This document shows positions 18,262 through 29,103 of a stretch of DNA of 64,000 bases, in pieces. Position 1 is the stretch's first letter. Each line of letters opens with the position of its first letter. Both the position numbers and the translations under genes were made by a program. The notes under the pieces were generated by a model, which made no database searches, was not told the DNA's origin, and was given only the letters and a program-made list of their open reading frames with translations. Source of the DNA: Paenibacillus sp. FSL A5-0031 (GTDB lineage: Bacteria > Bacillota > Bacilli > Paenibacillales > Paenibacillaceae); NCBI RefSeq assembly GCF_001956295.1, contig NZ_MRTD01000003.1, forward strand, positions 372,001 to 436,000, given 5' to 3'.

Positions 18262-19617
18262 GTGAAATTTCACAAAATATTAATTGCAAACCGCGGTGAG
18301 ATTGCTGTACGTATCATTCGCGCTTGCCGCGAATTAGGTATTAGCACTGTTGCCGTTTATTCCGAAGCGGATCGTGATTCGCTTCATGTACGGTTAGCCG
18401 ATGAAGCCTATTGTATCGGGCCCACGGCATCCAAAGACAGCTATTTAAACTTAACGAATATTATGAGCGTAGCTACAATAACCGAGTGTGATGCTATCCA
18501 TCCAGGCTATGGTTTTCTAGCTGAAAACGCTGACTTTGCTGAAATATGCGAATCATGCAATATCACCTTCATCGGGCCATCGCCGGAAGCCATTAATAAA
18601 ATGGGCGACAAAGCGGTTGCTAAGCTGACGATGAGAACAGCTGATGTGCCAATCATTCCGGGTTCTGACGGTCTTGTTGAGAATATGGATGAAGCTATCC
18701 GTGTCGCTCGTGAAATCGGCTACCCCGTTATTATTAAAGCAACAGCGGGCGGCGGAGGCAAAGGCATCCGAATTGCGGATGACGAGACAACGCTAGTAGC
18801 GCAAATTACGACTGCACAACAGGAAGCTCAAAAGGCTTTCGGAAATGCGGGCGTTTATCTTGAAAAATATTTGACGGGCATGAAGCACGTTGAAATTCAA
18901 ATTATGGCTGACAAGCATGGCAATGCTGTTCATTTGTTCGAACGTGATTGCTCTGTGCAGCGCAGACGCCAGAAGCTCGTCGAAGAGGCACCTTGTTCTG
19001 TTCTTACTCCTGAACTACGGGATAAGATGGGACAAGCAGCTGTTCGCGCAGCTTTAGCTGTAAATTACTCAGGTGCAGGAACATTAGAGTTTCTACTTGG
19101 CCCTGATGAGAAGTTCTACTTTATGGAAATGAATACGCGTATCCAAGTTGAGCATCCCGTAACGGAGATGATCACTAACGTGGATTTAATTAAAGAAATG
19201 ATTTCTGTAGCAGAGGGCAATCCACTTTCGTTCTCACAAAGTGATTTGAAAATTACTGGCTGGTCCATCGAGTGCCGGATTAACGCAGAGGATTCCGAAA
19301 GGAACTTTATGCCTTCTCCTGGCCTGATCCCTTTTTACTTGCCGCCGGGCGGCGCGGGTGTACGTGTGGATAGCGCAGTTTACCCTGGCTATACGATTTC
19401 ACCGCATTACGATTCGATGATTGCTAAGCTTATCGTTTGGGGCTCTACCCGCGAAGAAGCCATTGCAAGAATGAAACGGGCATTGTCTGAATTTGCTATT
19501 GATGGCATTCGGACAACAATTCCTTTCCATTTGAAGCTGCTGAATCACCCGAAATTCGTAAGCGGAAACTTCGACATTAAGTTTCTTGAGGAGCACGATA
19601 TTAACGCTCCTGAATGA
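18262..19617 (+). CDS. accC: Acetyl-CoA carboxylase biotin carboxylase subunit
   Basis: 451 residues, full length. ATP- and bicarbonate-dependent carboxylation of the biotin on AccB. Seen: [26 protein letters not shown]-grasp glycine loop [34 protein letters not shown], and [18 protein letters not shown] start after GAAAGGGG. Same operon as accB. Confidence 0.98.
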   Translation: MKFHKILIANRGEIAVRIIRACRELGISTVAVYSEADRDSLHVRLADEAYCIGPTASKDSYLNLTNIMSVATITECDAIHPGYGFLAENADFAEICESCNITFIGPSPEAINKMGDKAVAKLTMRTADVPIIPGSDGLVENMDEAIRVAREIGYPVIIKATAGGGGKGIRIADDETTLVAQITTAQQEAQKAFGNAGVYLEKYLTGMKHVEIQIMADKHGNAVHLFERDCSVQRRRQKLVEEAPCSVLTPELRDKMGQAAVRAALAVNYSGAGTLEFLLGPDEKFYFMEMNTRIQVEHPVTEMITNVDLIKEMISVAEGNPLSFSQSDLKITGWSIECRINAEDSERNFMPSPGLIPFYLPPGGAGVRVDSAVYPGYTISPHYDSMIAKLIVWGSTREEAIARMKRALSEFAIDGIRTTIPFHLKLLNHPKFVSGNFDIKFLEEHDINAPE

Positions 19618-19753
19618 AGATACGACAAAGATGTGAACAAGTAGTATCGTTTGTCATATTTCTTACCGAATGTTATAGTATATTAACAAGATGCGGTTTA
19701 TTGCTTGGCCTTGACGCCGAGTACGCGCAACTTTAAGGAGGTGTACAGCCATC

Positions 19754-20161
19754 ATGAGTACGATAGCTGCGGAGTATGAGAAAACGGACATTGGCACGAT
19801 TCAAATTGCACCTGAAGTCATCGAAGTTATCGCTGGATTAGCTACGATTGAAGTGGATGGAGTCGCTGGAATGAGCGGCGGATTTGCAGGAGGCATCGTA
19901 GAGCTTCTTGGACGCAAAAATTTATCCAAAGGTGTTAAAGTTGAAGTGGGTCAGCGCGAAGCTGCGGTAGATGTATCCATTATCGTTGAGTACGGCAACC
20001 GTATTCCGGAGATCGCTTCGGAAATTCAACGCAATGTGAAACGTTCTATCGAGATGATGACGGGACTCCACGTTGTTGAAGTGAACGTACATATTCACGA
20101 TGTACATTTCAAGACGCCTGATAAACCGGAAGAAGAAGAAGTGCTGCACCGAGTTAAATAA
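19754..20161 (+). CDS. yqhY: Asp23/Gls24 family protein (YqhY)
   Basis: 135 residues. Asp23 fold with IEVDGVAGMSGGFAGG and VEVNVHIHDVHF. In Bacillus subtilis the accBC-linked YqhY influences acetyl-CoA carboxylase activity and lipid homeostasis. AAGGAGGTG precedes the ATG. An AmaP-like membrane anchor gene follows after a terminator. Confidence 0.92.
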   Translation: MSTIAAEYEKTDIGTIQIAPEVIEVIAGLATIEVDGVAGMSGGFAGGIVELLGRKNLSKGVKVEVGQREAAVDVSIIVEYGNRIPEIASEIQRNVKRSIEMMTGLHVVEVNVHIHDVHFKTPDKPEEEEVLHRVK

Positions 20162-20187
20162 ATAAAGATGTTTTAATTAAATCCCGT

Positions 20188-20237
20188 ACAACCCCCTCGT
20201 GAATGGGCATGCCGCTCGGCGCAAGGGGGTTTTCATT
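20188..20237 (+). terminator. Terminator after yqhY
   Basis: AACCCCCT / AGGGGGTT outer stem enclosing a GC-rich loop, followed by TTTTC. It may be leaky because the AmaP-like gene follows with only 27 bases spacing. Confidence 0.65.
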
Positions 20238-20263
20238 CGGCTTGGCAGGAGGAGGCGCTACGC

Positions 20264-20821
20264 ATGATTAAGGTCGTGGACAAGCTGCTTTTGTTTTTGT
20301 ATAGCATCGTGATTGGATGTTTATCCGTTTTTCTGCTATCCATAGGATTTGGCTGGATATCGCGAGATTTATTAAACGATTTAATAGGCGATTTATATCG
20401 TATCGACTCCATTCAAATTACGCTCGCAGTTGTCGGAGTCATCCTATTCATTCTTAGCCTAAGGTTTTTTGTCGTATCTCTTTATCGCGGATCAGCTACA
20501 GCTCCGTCAATTGATCAAAGAACTGATTTCGGAGATATTCGCATCTCTCTTGAAACCATTGAAAATTTGACATTGAAAGCAGCATCGCGCCAGCGCGGCG
20601 TTAAGGACTTGCGAGCTCGCATTCGGGCAACGGATGCTGGACTTGATATCGTAATACGTGCTGTAGTAGATGGAGAAAGTTCCATACCGGTGCTTACGGA
20701 AGAGATTCAACGTACGGTGAAAGAGCATGTAGAGGATATTGCCGGTATACCCGTAACGAACGTTGCGGTATATGTTGCGAACATCATTCAAACGGGGACA
20801 TTTAAGAGTCGCGTGGAATAG
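20264..20821 (+). CDS. amaP: Alkaline shock response membrane anchor protein AmaP-like
   Basis: 185 residues. Two N-terminal membrane helices (about 7-32 and 48-68) followed by an Asp23-like soluble domain. In Staphylococcus, AmaP tethers Asp23 to the membrane, and here it would tether the adjacent YqhY-type protein (inference). GGAGGAGG precedes the ATG. Confidence 0.85.
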   Translation: MIKVVDKLLLFLYSIVIGCLSVFLLSIGFGWISRDLLNDLIGDLYRIDSIQITLAVVGVILFILSLRFFVVSLYRGSATAPSIDQRTDFGDIRISLETIENLTLKAASRQRGVKDLRARIRATDAGLDIVIRAVVDGESSIPVLTEEIQRTVKEHVEDIAGIPVTNVAVYVANIIQTGTFKSRVE

Positions 20822-20835
20822 AGGTGAGTTTGCTC

Positions 20836-21066
20836 ATGTGGAGGGAATTCTGGAACATCTATCAAAAGCGTATGATTGGCGCAGCGATAGGGCTGTTTTT
20901 CGGATTGCTATATTTGTTTGTCGGTTTTTGGGACATGCTTTTTGTAGGGCTGCTCGTCTCAATCGGTTATTGGATCGGCTTACAAAAGGAAACAAGCGAC
21001 GGACCTATTTTTCCATGGCAGCGGCTTTGGTATTCGTTGTTGGAAAGATTTCGACCGTTTAAATGA
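20836..21066 (+). CDS. DUF2273 small membrane protein
   Basis: About 76 residues with two hydrophobic segments, IGAAIGLFFGLLYLFVGFWDMLF and a following helix. DUF2273 proteins accompany Asp23/AmaP genes in Bacillota, as here. The ATG at 20836 has AGAGGTGA 8 bases upstream; a GTG at 20824 lies within that site. Confidence 0.83.
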   Translation: MWREFWNIYQKRMIGAAIGLFFGLLYLFVGFWDMLFVGLLVSIGYWIGLQKETSDGPIFPWQRLWYSLLERFRPFK

Positions 21067-21142
21067 TCCTGTGGTCTCCTCCGTACTCCGGATTTCGGAA
21101 AGCCGCTTATTCGGGGCAGGGAGGAGATCATAGGTTTTTTTT
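21067..21142 (+). terminator. Long-stem terminator before nusB
   Basis: Arms of about 15 bases with G-T wobble (CCTGTGGTCTCCTCC against GGAGGAGATCATAGG), an inner smaller hairpin and T8. A possible promoter, TTGAAC-17-TAAAAC, follows at about 21153-21182, ahead of nusB. Confidence 0.75.
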
Positions 21143-21216
21143 GGAATATTGGCTTGAACAATTGAGTTTACAAGAATAAAACCATTTTATCGGCATGAAA
21201 CTGCCGCGGAGGTCAC

Positions 21217-21660
21217 ATGAAACGTAGATTAGCACGAGAAATAGCGATTTCAAGCTTATACCAGATGGAAATGAATGAAGTTACGGCTTCAGATGCAGTG
21301 GACATGCTTGTGGAAGAAATGAGTTTAGATAATGAAATGGGTGCCGATCCTGCTGAGATAGGCAGCACAGATGCGTTCGCACGTGAGATTGTAGCTGGCG
21401 TGATGGAGCATAAGCAAGCCATTGACGGGATGCTTCAGCAGTTTTTGACAGGCTGGCATATTGATCGTTTATCCCGCGTAGATCGCCAGGTTCTAAGACT
21501 TGCTACGTACGAGATGGTATTCCGCGACGATGTTCCGCCGAAAGCAACGATCAATGAAGCGATTGAGCTTGCCAAGCATTTTGGCACAGAGGAATCCGGC
21601 AAGTTTGTAAACGGCGTACTTGGAAAATTGCTTTTGGAAATCGAAGAATTAAAATCATAA
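21217..21660 (+). CDS. nusB: Transcription antitermination factor NusB
   Basis: 147 residues, all-helical RNA-binding factor acting with NusE/S10 in rRNA antitermination. Seen: N-terminal RRLAREIAISSLYQMEMNE, central DRLSRVDRQVLRLATYEM, and C-terminal ATINEAIELAKHFGTEESGKFVNGVLGKL. GCGGAGG site. Confidence 0.96.
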   Translation: MKRRLAREIAISSLYQMEMNEVTASDAVDMLVEEMSLDNEMGADPAEIGSTDAFAREIVAGVMEHKQAIDGMLQQFLTGWHIDRLSRVDRQVLRLATYEMVFRDDVPPKATINEAIELAKHFGTEESGKFVNGVLGKLLLEIEELKS

Positions 21661-21710
21661 TGGATATGAAATTAATCAAACATTCATCGATGTAAAAGGA
21701 GACTGGAGCT

Positions 21711-22571
21711 ATGTGTGCACAAATCATTGAAGGAAAGAAAATATCCGACCTTATCCGTGAGGAGATGATTACGGAAACTGCAGCCTTGAAAGAAAAGGGA
21801 ATTATCCCAGGTTTGGCAGTCGTACTCGTAGGCGAAGATCCTGCCTCAAAAGTTTACGTTGGCTCTAAGGAAAAAGCTTGCCAGCAGCTTGGTTTTTATT
21901 CAGAGGTACATCGTTTAGACGCAGACACAAGTGAAGAGGATTTACTTGCTGTTATTGAACGTTTGAACAATCAGTCTACGATTAACGGGATTCTAGTTCA
22001 ACTGCCTCTTCCGAAGCATATTAACGAGAAGGCTGTTATTGATGCGATTGCCGTTGAAAAAGATGTTGACGGCTTCCATCCGGAAAGTGTTGGCAATTTG
22101 GTTATTGGCGACGACAGCCTGCTGCCTTGTACGCCTGCAGGAGTCATTGAGCTTATTAAGCGCAGCGGCGTCGACATTTCGGGGAAACATGCCGTTGTTA
22201 TCGGAAGAAGCAATATTGTGGGCAAGCCTGTTGCCATGCTGCTGCTTCGTGAGAATGCTACAGTTACCATCTGTCATTCTCGTACCGCAAACATGGAGGA
22301 AATCGCTAAACAAGCAGATATTCTTGTTGTTGCCATCGGGAAGGCAAAGGCTATTGACAGTAAATTTGTTAAGCCAGGGGCAATTGTTATTGATGTCGGC
22401 ATTAACCGTTTGGAGAGCGGCAAGCTCGCGGGTGATGTTGATTTTGACGATTGTTTGGATACAGCCGGCTTTATTACACCGGTACCAGGCGGAGTTGGTC
22501 CTATGACGATTACGCTCTTAATGAAAAATACGATTACAGCAGCAAAAAGGGCTAACGGAATTAAGGAGTGA
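21711..22571 (+). CDS. folD: Methylenetetrahydrofolate dehydrogenase/cyclohydrolase FolD
   Basis: 286 residues. Bifunctional NADP-dependent interconversion of methylene-, methenyl- and formyl-tetrahydrofolate. Seen: [18 protein letters not shown] with the catalytic Lys, [35 protein letters not shown] and [20 protein letters not shown] site. Confidence 0.97.
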   Translation: MCAQIIEGKKISDLIREEMITETAALKEKGIIPGLAVVLVGEDPASKVYVGSKEKACQQLGFYSEVHRLDADTSEEDLLAVIERLNNQSTINGILVQLPLPKHINEKAVIDAIAVEKDVDGFHPESVGNLVIGDDSLLPCTPAGVIELIKRSGVDISGKHAVVIGRSNIVGKPVAMLLLRENATVTICHSRTANMEEIAKQADILVVAIGKAKAIDSKFVKPGAIVIDVGINRLESGKLAGDVDFDDCLDTAGFITPVPGGVGPMTITLLMKNTITAAKRANGIKE

Positions 22572-22579
22572 TGGCGGGC

Positions 22580-23956
22580 ATGGCTGATCAGCCTCGAATT
22601 TATTCCATAAAAGAGCTTAATCGGTATATTCGCATGAAAATGGAGTCGGATACACTGCTTGGCGATATTTGGCTGCGCGGTGAAATTTCCAATTTTACAC
22701 ATCATTCAAGCGGACATATGTATTTTACGCTGAAAGATAGCGATAGCCGGATCAAATCCATTATGTTCGCATCCCATAACCAGCGGCTTCCGTTTATACC
22801 TAAGGAAGGTACAAAGGTAATTGCTAGAGGGAATATAACGGTTTATGAGCGCGACGGCAATTATCAATTTTATGTTAATTCGATGCAGCCTGACGGTATT
22901 GGGAGCTTGTATCTTGCGTTTGAACAGCTTAAGAGCAAGCTGAGCAATGAAGGACTCTTCGCAGAGTCGCGCAAACGGGCGATTCCTCTTTTTCCAAAGG
23001 CTATTGGAGTTATCACATCGCCAACGGGTGCAGCTGTACGTGATATTATTATTACTTTGCAGCGCCGTTACCCATTAATACCGATATATGTTTATCCTGT
23101 GCTCGTTCAAGGGACTGGGGCAGCACCTGCTATTGTAAAAGCGATAGAAGCAATGAACCGTTTCGGCGAAGCCGACGTATTAATTGTAGGGCGCGGCGGC
23201 GGATCATTAGAAGAACTGTGGGCTTTCAATGAAGAATCCGTTGCTCGAAGCATCTCGAACTCGCAGATTCCGATAATCAGTGCGGTAGGCCATGAGACAG
23301 ATTTCACGATTGCTGATTTTGTCGCTGATTTGCGTGCTGCCACACCTACAGCTGCAGCAGAGCTCGCTGTTCCGAGCATTTCCGAATTGAAGCAGCAGCT
23401 GAATCGCCAGCAGCAGCGTCTAGTACAAGGAATTCGTTACCGTGTAAGCGATGAGAAGGAGAAGCTGCAGCGCATAAGACGTTCACCTTTTTTCTTGTTT
23501 CCGCGCAGGTATTTGCTTGAACAGGCAGAACGGCTCGATCGATTGTCAGAGCAGCTCGTTCAGCGAACAAAACGTATTACAGAACGAAGTCATATAAGAT
23601 TGGCAAGGCAGCAAGCTACACTTTCTGCCCATCATCCCGGCGAGCGGGTAGCTTTCGCAGCCAAACGGTGGCAGACAGCGACGAAGCAGCTAGAGAGTGC
23701 TATGAATAATTCTGTTAAAGACAGGAAAAACAAGCTTTTTACCTCTATGAAGCAGCTTGATGCCTTAAGTCCTTTAAAAGTTATGTCTAGAGGTTACAGC
23801 CTTGTGTATGATGAGCAAGAGCAACGATTAATCAAATCGATTCGCGATGTGAAAGTAGGCGACATCGTAAAGGTGAAAGTAGCGGACGGTCAGCTAGATT
23901 GTCATGTAGGTTCATTGAGAGGAGATCAAATGGATGGCAGCAACGAATCAAAGTGA
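22580..23956 (+). CDS. xseA: Exodeoxyribonuclease VII large subunit
   Basis: About 458 residues. Single-strand-specific exonuclease with XseB. N-terminal OB fold ([16 protein letters not shown]), catalytic domain with [29 protein letters not shown] and [20 protein letters not shown], then a long coiled region. The ATG at 22580 ([10 protein letters not shown]) has AAGGAG 11 bases upstream. GTG/ATG at 22568/22571 are too close to it. Overlaps xseB at the 3' end. Confidence 0.96.
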   Translation: MADQPRIYSIKELNRYIRMKMESDTLLGDIWLRGEISNFTHHSSGHMYFTLKDSDSRIKSIMFASHNQRLPFIPKEGTKVIARGNITVYERDGNYQFYVNSMQPDGIGSLYLAFEQLKSKLSNEGLFAESRKRAIPLFPKAIGVITSPTGAAVRDIIITLQRRYPLIPIYVYPVLVQGTGAAPAIVKAIEAMNRFGEADVLIVGRGGGSLEELWAFNEESVARSISNSQIPIISAVGHETDFTIADFVADLRAATPTAAAELAVPSISELKQQLNRQQQRLVQGIRYRVSDEKEKLQRIRRSPFFLFPRRYLLEQAERLDRLSEQLVQRTKRITERSHIRLARQQATLSAHHPGERVAFAAKRWQTATKQLESAMNNSVKDRKNKLFTSMKQLDALSPLKVMSRGYSLVYDEQEQRLIKSIRDVKVGDIVKVKVADGQLDCHVGSLRGDQMDGSNESK

Positions 23957-24188
23957 GCTCACATTTGAGCAAGCAATGGAACGACTAGATTCTATTGTAT
24001 CTAAGCTTGAGAATGGCGATGTTCCTCTTGAGACAGCGATTGAGTTATTCCAGGAAGGAATGAAGCTTTCGCAGCTTTGCGGAGGTAAACTTGAGCAAGT
24101 TGAGCAAAAAATCGAACTATTGATTGAAACAGAGCAAGGCTTCCAGAAAAAAACGTTTGCAGATGCAATCGAGAATAAAGGGGAATAA
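23934..24188 (+). CDS. xseB: Exodeoxyribonuclease VII small subunit
   Basis: 84 residues. [38 protein letters not shown] is spread across the two-helix family fold. Starts inside the end of xseA in another frame, with GAGAGGAG upstream, indicating coupled synthesis of the two subunits. Confidence 0.96.
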   Translation: MAATNQSELTFEQAMERLDSIVSKLENGDVPLETAIELFQEGMKLSQLCGGKLEQVEQKIELLIETEQGFQKKTFADAIENKGE

Positions 24189-24190
24189 GC

Positions 24191-25105
24191 TTGAGCGAGA
24201 GGGCAGCAATAAAAGCATATTTATCGCAAACCACGGAGCTTATTGAAGCTTCGCTAAAACAATCGTTACCAAGCTCATGGGATGTTCCCCTACGTTTGAG
24301 GGAAGCAATGCTCTATTCCCTTGAAGCAGGTGGGAAACGCTTAAGACCAGCACTCGTTATTGCAGCCGCCGAAGCTGTTTTCAATAAGCCGGAAACATTG
24401 AATGCTGCTATGCCTGTTGCTTGTGCCGTAGAGTTTATACACACCTATTCGTTAGTGCATGATGATTTGCCAGCTATGGATGATGATGATTTCCGCAGAG
24501 GCAAGCCAACCAACCACAAGGTTTTTGGTGAAGCAATGGCAATATTAGCCGGGGATGCGCTTCTGACGCATGCCTTTCATTTAATTCCACAAGCAGCTCG
24601 TCAAGGCGGTGTCGCAGCAGATGTTGCGCTTGCCATTGTCGAAGATTTGGCTAAATTAGCAGGAGCTCCGGGGATGGTAGGCGGTCAAGTTGCCGATATG
24701 CTAGGTGAGCAAGGCATTACGTCAATTCATGAACTAGAGTATATTCATCTTCATAAAACAAGTGATCTTATTGCTTTCTCGGTTATGGCTGGCGGCCGTA
24801 TTGGCGGAGCAACAGAAAAGCAGCTTGAACTGCTCGCGATTTACGGACGCAACATCGGTCTAGCTTTTCAAATTCAGGATGATATTTTGGATTTGATTGG
24901 GGACGAGAAGAAGCTGGGTAAGAAGACGAACAGTGATGTTCAGCAAAATAAAGTAACCTATCCGTTCCTTATCGGAATAGAAGAAAGCAAAGCTCAAGTT
25001 GAACGGCTTACCCAGGAAGCGAAGTCTGCCGTGCTGGAAGCGGAGTTCATAGCTCCAGATCGACTGCTTGAAATTGCAGATTATCTTGTTGGGCGCGATC
25101 ATTGA
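24191..25105 (+). CDS. ispA: Polyprenyl (farnesyl) diphosphate synthase
   Basis: 304 residues. Condenses isopentenyl diphosphate units. First Asp-rich motif DDLPAMDDDD, second DDILD; GGKRLRPALV near the N-terminus. The short-chain type is inferred from length and context with dxs. TTG start with AAAGGGGAA upstream, 2 bases after xseB. The C-terminus after DYLVGRDH is typical. Confidence 0.95.
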   Translation: MSERAAIKAYLSQTTELIEASLKQSLPSSWDVPLRLREAMLYSLEAGGKRLRPALVIAAAEAVFNKPETLNAAMPVACAVEFIHTYSLVHDDLPAMDDDDFRRGKPTNHKVFGEAMAILAGDALLTHAFHLIPQAARQGGVAADVALAIVEDLAKLAGAPGMVGGQVADMLGEQGITSIHELEYIHLHKTSDLIAFSVMAGGRIGGATEKQLELLAIYGRNIGLAFQIQDDILDLIGDEKKLGKKTNSDVQQNKVTYPFLIGIEESKAQVERLTQEAKSAVLEAEFIAPDRLLEIADYLVGRDH

Positions 25106-25130
25106 GTATGTGATGCTTTTTCCATTTTGG

Positions 25131-25159
25131 TTGGGAAAAAAAGCTCGGTATGCTATAAT
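25131..25159 (+). promoter_or_regulatory. Sigma-A promoter for dxs
   Basis: TTGGGA, 17-base spacer, TATAAT. It lies 64 bases before the dxs start. Confidence 0.65.
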
Positions 25160-25222
25160 AGGAAAAATGTAGATGTACATGGGACAGCAATAAATGCTGT
25201 CCGCGAAAGCGAGGAAAGTAAC

Positions 25223-27121
25223 GTGCTGCTTGACCAGATTAACGGACCTCAAGATTTGAAAGCTTTGACAACTGCTCAGCTAGAGCAACTGGCCGCTGAA
25301 ATCCGTCAGTTCCTTATTGAGAAGCTTTCCGTTACGGGTGGTCATCTCGCTCCTAACTTAGGAGTCGTTGAGCTGACCCTAGCCATGCATTATTTATTTA
25401 ATAGTCCAGAAGATAAGTTTATTTTTGATGTAGGCCATCAATCCTACGTTCATAAAATTTTAACTGGTCGTATGGATCGGTTTGATACACTGCGACAATA
25501 TAAAGGTTTATGCGGTTTCGTCAAACGTTCAGAAAGCGAACATGATGTTTGGGAAGCTGGACATAGCAGTACATCATTGTCTGCCGCTATGGGTATGGCG
25601 CTTGCTCGTGATCTTAAGGGTGAGAGCAATCGTGTAGTTGCAGTTATTGGCGATGGTGCTTTAACTGGCGGTATGGCCTTAGAAGCGCTTAATCATATCG
25701 GACACGAGAACAAGAACCTAATCGTTGTCTTGAATGATAATGAGATGTCGATTGCTCCAAATGTGGGTGCATTGCATCACTATTTAGGGAAAATTCGTAC
25801 AGATCGTCATTATCATAAAGCTAAGGATGAGCTTCAACAGCTGCTCAACAAAATCCCGGCAATCGGCGGGAAGCTTGCTAAGACGGCTGAACGTTTCAAA
25901 GACAGCTTAAAATATTTGCTCGTTAGCGGCATTTTGTTCGAGCAATTTGGATTTACTTACCTGGGTCCTGTAGACGGACATGATATCGAGCAAGTGATTG
26001 ATATTATGCGTCAAGCGGATGCAATGCCAGGACCTGTTTTAGTCCATGTATTGACTGTGAAAGGTAAAGGTTATTCACCTGCCGAAGCAGATTCGTTCAA
26101 ATGGCATGGCATCACGCCATACAAAATTGAATCAGGCCAAGTAGTCAAAGCAGTTGGCCCGCCAGTATATACTGACGTTTTTGGTCAGATGCTAATTGAG
26201 CTTGCTGAAAAGGATGAGCGCATCGTTGCTGTTACTCCAGCAATGCCGGGCGGTTCTGGTTTGCTGCCATTCGCAGCAAGATTCCCGAATCGAATGATCG
26301 ATGTGGGCATTGCAGAACAACATGCAGCTACCATGTCTGCTGCTTTAGCGATTGAAGGCATGAAACCTGTGTTTGCAGTGTATTCGACTTTCTTGCAACG
26401 AGCATATGATCAAGTCGTTCATGATATTTGCCGTCAGAACCTGAATGTTATATTTGCCATAGACCGTGCTGGATTCGTTGGCCCGGATGGTGAAACACAT
26501 CATGGTGTTTATGATATTTCATTCTTAAGACATATACCGAATTTGGTCATTATGATGCCTAAGGATGAGAATGAGCTAAGACGAATGCTCAAGACCGCCG
26601 TAGAATATAATGATGGACCAATAGCCGTTCGTTATCCGCGAATTGCAGGATTAGGCGTAGAGATGGAAGCAGATCCGCAAGTATTGCCTATAGGCAAGTG
26701 GGAAACCGTACGCGAAGGCGACTCCACCGTCATTATGGCCATTGGACCGATGCTGCAGGTTGCTGAAGAAGCTGCAGACCTTCTCAAGCGTGAAGGCATC
26801 AATGTTCAAATTGTAAATGCTCGGTTTATTAAGCCGCTTGATGAAAAGATGTTATTATCGTTTGCTGCAGAAGGCAGGCATATGATTGTACTTGAGGAAA
26901 ATGCAGAGCTTGGCGGTTTTGGCAGCTCAGTGCTTGAGTTCTTTTCACTCAAAGGCATTTATGGATTAACTATTCGGATCATTGGAGTACCTGATGTATT
27001 CGTTGAACACGGATCCATTAAAGAACAACGCAAAGAAATTGGATTAACGGCTGAGAGAGTTGCAACTGAATTAAAAACGATGCAGCCAAGGCGCATGAAA
27101 CGAGTTACTGGCAAACAGTAA
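25223..27121 (+). CDS. dxs: 1-deoxy-D-xylulose-5-phosphate synthase
   Basis: 632 residues. Thiamine-diphosphate enzyme that opens the MEP isoprenoid pathway from pyruvate and glyceraldehyde 3-phosphate. Seen: [17 protein letters not shown], thiamine-diphosphate motif [18 protein letters not shown]...NDNEMSI (two segments), DVGIAEQHA, and [15 protein letters not shown]. The GTG at 25223 (GAGGAAAG upstream) gives the standard length. Upstream in-frame codons lie across the promoter. Confidence 0.96.
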   Translation: MLLDQINGPQDLKALTTAQLEQLAAEIRQFLIEKLSVTGGHLAPNLGVVELTLAMHYLFNSPEDKFIFDVGHQSYVHKILTGRMDRFDTLRQYKGLCGFVKRSESEHDVWEAGHSSTSLSAAMGMALARDLKGESNRVVAVIGDGALTGGMALEALNHIGHENKNLIVVLNDNEMSIAPNVGALHHYLGKIRTDRHYHKAKDELQQLLNKIPAIGGKLAKTAERFKDSLKYLLVSGILFEQFGFTYLGPVDGHDIEQVIDIMRQADAMPGPVLVHVLTVKGKGYSPAEADSFKWHGITPYKIESGQVVKAVGPPVYTDVFGQMLIELAEKDERIVAVTPAMPGGSGLLPFAARFPNRMIDVGIAEQHAATMSAALAIEGMKPVFAVYSTFLQRAYDQVVHDICRQNLNVIFAIDRAGFVGPDGETHHGVYDISFLRHIPNLVIMMPKDENELRRMLKTAVEYNDGPIAVRYPRIAGLGVEMEADPQVLPIGKWETVREGDSTVIMAIGPMLQVAEEAADLLKREGINVQIVNARFIKPLDEKMLLSFAAEGRHMIVLEENAELGGFGSSVLEFFSLKGIYGLTIRIIGVPDVFVEHGSIKEQRKEIGLTAERVATELKTMQPRRMKRVTGKQ

Positions 27122-27137
27122 CGTCTGAGGGTGAAAG

Positions 27138-27971
27138 ATGACAACAACAACAGCTAAAGAGCGAATAGACGTATTGCTTGTTGAGCGCGGCTTTTATGAA
27201 AGCAGAGAAAAGGCAAAAGCGGCTTTGATGGCGGGTCTTGTGCTAGTAAATGACGAGCCTGTTGACAAAAGCGGTATGAAGGTGGCACGTTCGGCAGACA
27301 TTAAGGTAAAGGGCGCACTTCATCCTTATGTTAGCCGAGGCGGGCTAAAGCTTGAAAAAGCGATTCGAGTGTTTAATATTGATTTGCGCGAACGCGTTAT
27401 GCTCGATATCGGTGCATCAACCGGTGGCTTTACCGACTGCGCATTACAAAATGGGGCATCATATGTATATGCTATTGATGTTGGATATAACCAACTTGAT
27501 TGGTCGCTAAGACAAGATGAACGCGTTCATGTTATGGAGCGAACTAATTTTCGTTATACGCAGCCAGCAGATTTAGTTGGACCACCGCCGACATTTGCAA
27601 CAATTGATGTATCGTTTATTTCGTTAAAACATATATTGCCTGCTTTATCTACGTTATTAACGGTTGGTTCCGGTATTGTAGCTTTAATTAAGCCGCAATT
27701 CGAGGCTGGGCGGGAGAAAGTAGGTAAATCTGGAGTTGTACGTGACTCTGGCGTACACAGAGATGTACTTCGGACCGTTTTGACTGGAGCAGCTGAGATT
27801 GGTTTTTCATTGCAGGATATTACGTTCTCTCCAATTACGGGTGGAGAAGGCAATATCGAATTTTTAGCTTATTGGCATTGGTTAGCTGAACCAAATTCAG
27901 CTGTACCCGATGACAACGCATTAGCGGAGCTAGTGAAACAAGCAAATGAAACCTTTACAACCAATAAATAA
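27138..27971 (+). CDS. tlyA: TlyA family rRNA (cytidine-2'-O)-methyltransferase
   Basis: 277 residues (yqxC of Bacillus subtilis). N-terminal S4 RNA-binding domain (RIDVLLVERGFYESREKAKAA), then a Rossmann methyltransferase with LDIGASTGGFTDCAL and TIDVSFISLKHILPAL. GAGGGTGAAAG precedes the ATG. The spacing of 16 bases to dxs suggests one transcript. Confidence 0.95.
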   Translation: MTTTTAKERIDVLLVERGFYESREKAKAALMAGLVLVNDEPVDKSGMKVARSADIKVKGALHPYVSRGGLKLEKAIRVFNIDLRERVMLDIGASTGGFTDCALQNGASYVYAIDVGYNQLDWSLRQDERVHVMERTNFRYTQPADLVGPPPTFATIDVSFISLKHILPALSTLLTVGSGIVALIKPQFEAGREKVGKSGVVRDSGVHRDVLRTVLTGAAEIGFSLQDITFSPITGGEGNIEFLAYWHWLAEPNSAVPDDNALAELVKQANETFTTNK

Positions 27972-27977
27972 ATGAGA

Positions 27978-28018
27978 AAGGTGCCTGGCAGCGTCATAAC
28001 TGCCGGCATCTTTTTTAC
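27978..28018 (+). terminator. Terminator after tlyA
   Basis: GGTGCCTGGCAG / CTGCCGGCATC imperfect stem followed by T6. Confidence 0.8.
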
Positions 28019-28150
28019 TTTACAGCATAGTGCTCCATTTGTTAAACTATAGAAAAGCAAACAAACGTTCGGCAATCGACATAAACAGGAAAATGCCCCC
28101 AGCATAGCGAACGAATAAGTATACAATCCATTTGCGAATGGGGGATGCTG

Positions 28151-28618
28151 ATGGGAACCTATGGTGATTGGGCGATCATGCTGGTTGCTGGATGTTTGTT
28201 CGTATTGTGGCTGTTCAGAGTGTTTCACCGCTGGCTGCATGAGCCTGCAAGCGTTAGTCGGCTTACGCTCGGCAAGGGCGGTACTCTTTCAGTAGATGAT
28301 GAGAATATATTGTTGCTGGAGCAAGCTGGGTACGAAGTAATTTCAGGAAAACATTTAGTTCCGATTCCAATCAAGCTTGATGATGTGCCGCTTGGAAAGG
28401 GAAGCCGGTTATACATTGATTATATTGCGGAAATGAATAATTGCACGTATATAGTGAAAACAGCTCGTGACCGGATGCCAATTGACTGGTCGCCGAGCGG
28501 TGTAAGAGATCGTTTGCTTGTGTATTCGCTGCTTTTGCCCGAATGCGATGGAATTTTATTCGTGGACGCAAGGGAGAAGTTGATTCGCAAAGTCACGTTT
28601 CACATCGCAGACCAATAA
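28151..28618 (+). CDS. Conserved hypothetical membrane-anchored protein
   Basis: About 155 residues. One N-terminal membrane helix (about 6-25) followed by a basic segment and a soluble domain. I do not recognise a named family. In the soluble part, residues about 83-110 (LYIDYIAEMNNCTYIVKTARD) have an Asp, a beta strand and a following x-Val-Lys that loosely resemble a PD-(D/E)XK core, but this is weak. ATG at 28151 with GGGGG 7 bases before; an in-frame ATG at 28145 is too close. Lies between tlyA and argR. Confidence 0.7.
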   Translation: MGTYGDWAIMLVAGCLFVLWLFRVFHRWLHEPASVSRLTLGKGGTLSVDDENILLLEQAGYEVISGKHLVPIPIKLDDVPLGKGSRLYIDYIAEMNNCTYIVKTARDRMPIDWSPSGVRDRLLVYSLLLPECDGILFVDAREKLIRKVTFHIADQ

Positions 28619-28634
28619 CTCATGGAGGTTTTTT

Positions 28635-29087
28635 ATGAAGGGGCTTCGTCAATATCGAATCAAAGAAATTATTAGCAATAGTGTGATTGAGACACAAGAG
28701 GAGCTTGTTGAAGCGCTTCGCACAACAGGTATGCAAGTAACGCAAGCGACCGTATCACGTGATATGAAGGAATTAATGCTAATTAAAGTGCCGGCAGGTG
28801 AAGGGAAATATAAATATTCCATTCCGCAAGAGCATCAGAAGCAAAATCCTATTCATAAGCTCAAGCGTGCGTTGCTTGACCATTTTGTACATATTGACTT
28901 TACAGATAATCTTGTTGTTATGAAATGTTTGCCAGGGACGGCGAACACCATTTGTGCATTGGTTGATAATATGGAATGGACTGAAGTAATGGGTACTATC
29001 TGCGGAGACGATACGATCTTGATGATTTGCAGAACCAAGAAGCAAAGCAATGAAGTAGTAGAACGATTACTTGAGCTGTTGAACTAA
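28635..29087 (+). CDS. argR: Arginine repressor ArgR/AhrC
   Basis: 150 residues. N-terminal winged helix (IKEIISNSVIETQEELVEAL, TQATVSRDMKEL) and C-terminal arginine-binding/hexamer domain (PGTANTICALVDNMEW, GTICGDDTILMICR). Represses arginine synthesis genes and activates catabolism in Bacilli. TGGAGG site. Linked to recN as in Bacillus. Confidence 0.96.
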   Translation: MKGLRQYRIKEIISNSVIETQEELVEALRTTGMQVTQATVSRDMKELMLIKVPAGEGKYKYSIPQEHQKQNPIHKLKRALLDHFVHIDFTDNLVVMKCLPGTANTICALVDNMEWTEVMGTICGDDTILMICRTKKQSNEVVERLLELLN

Positions 29088-29103
29088 GGAGGATGTCAGA
29101 GCC

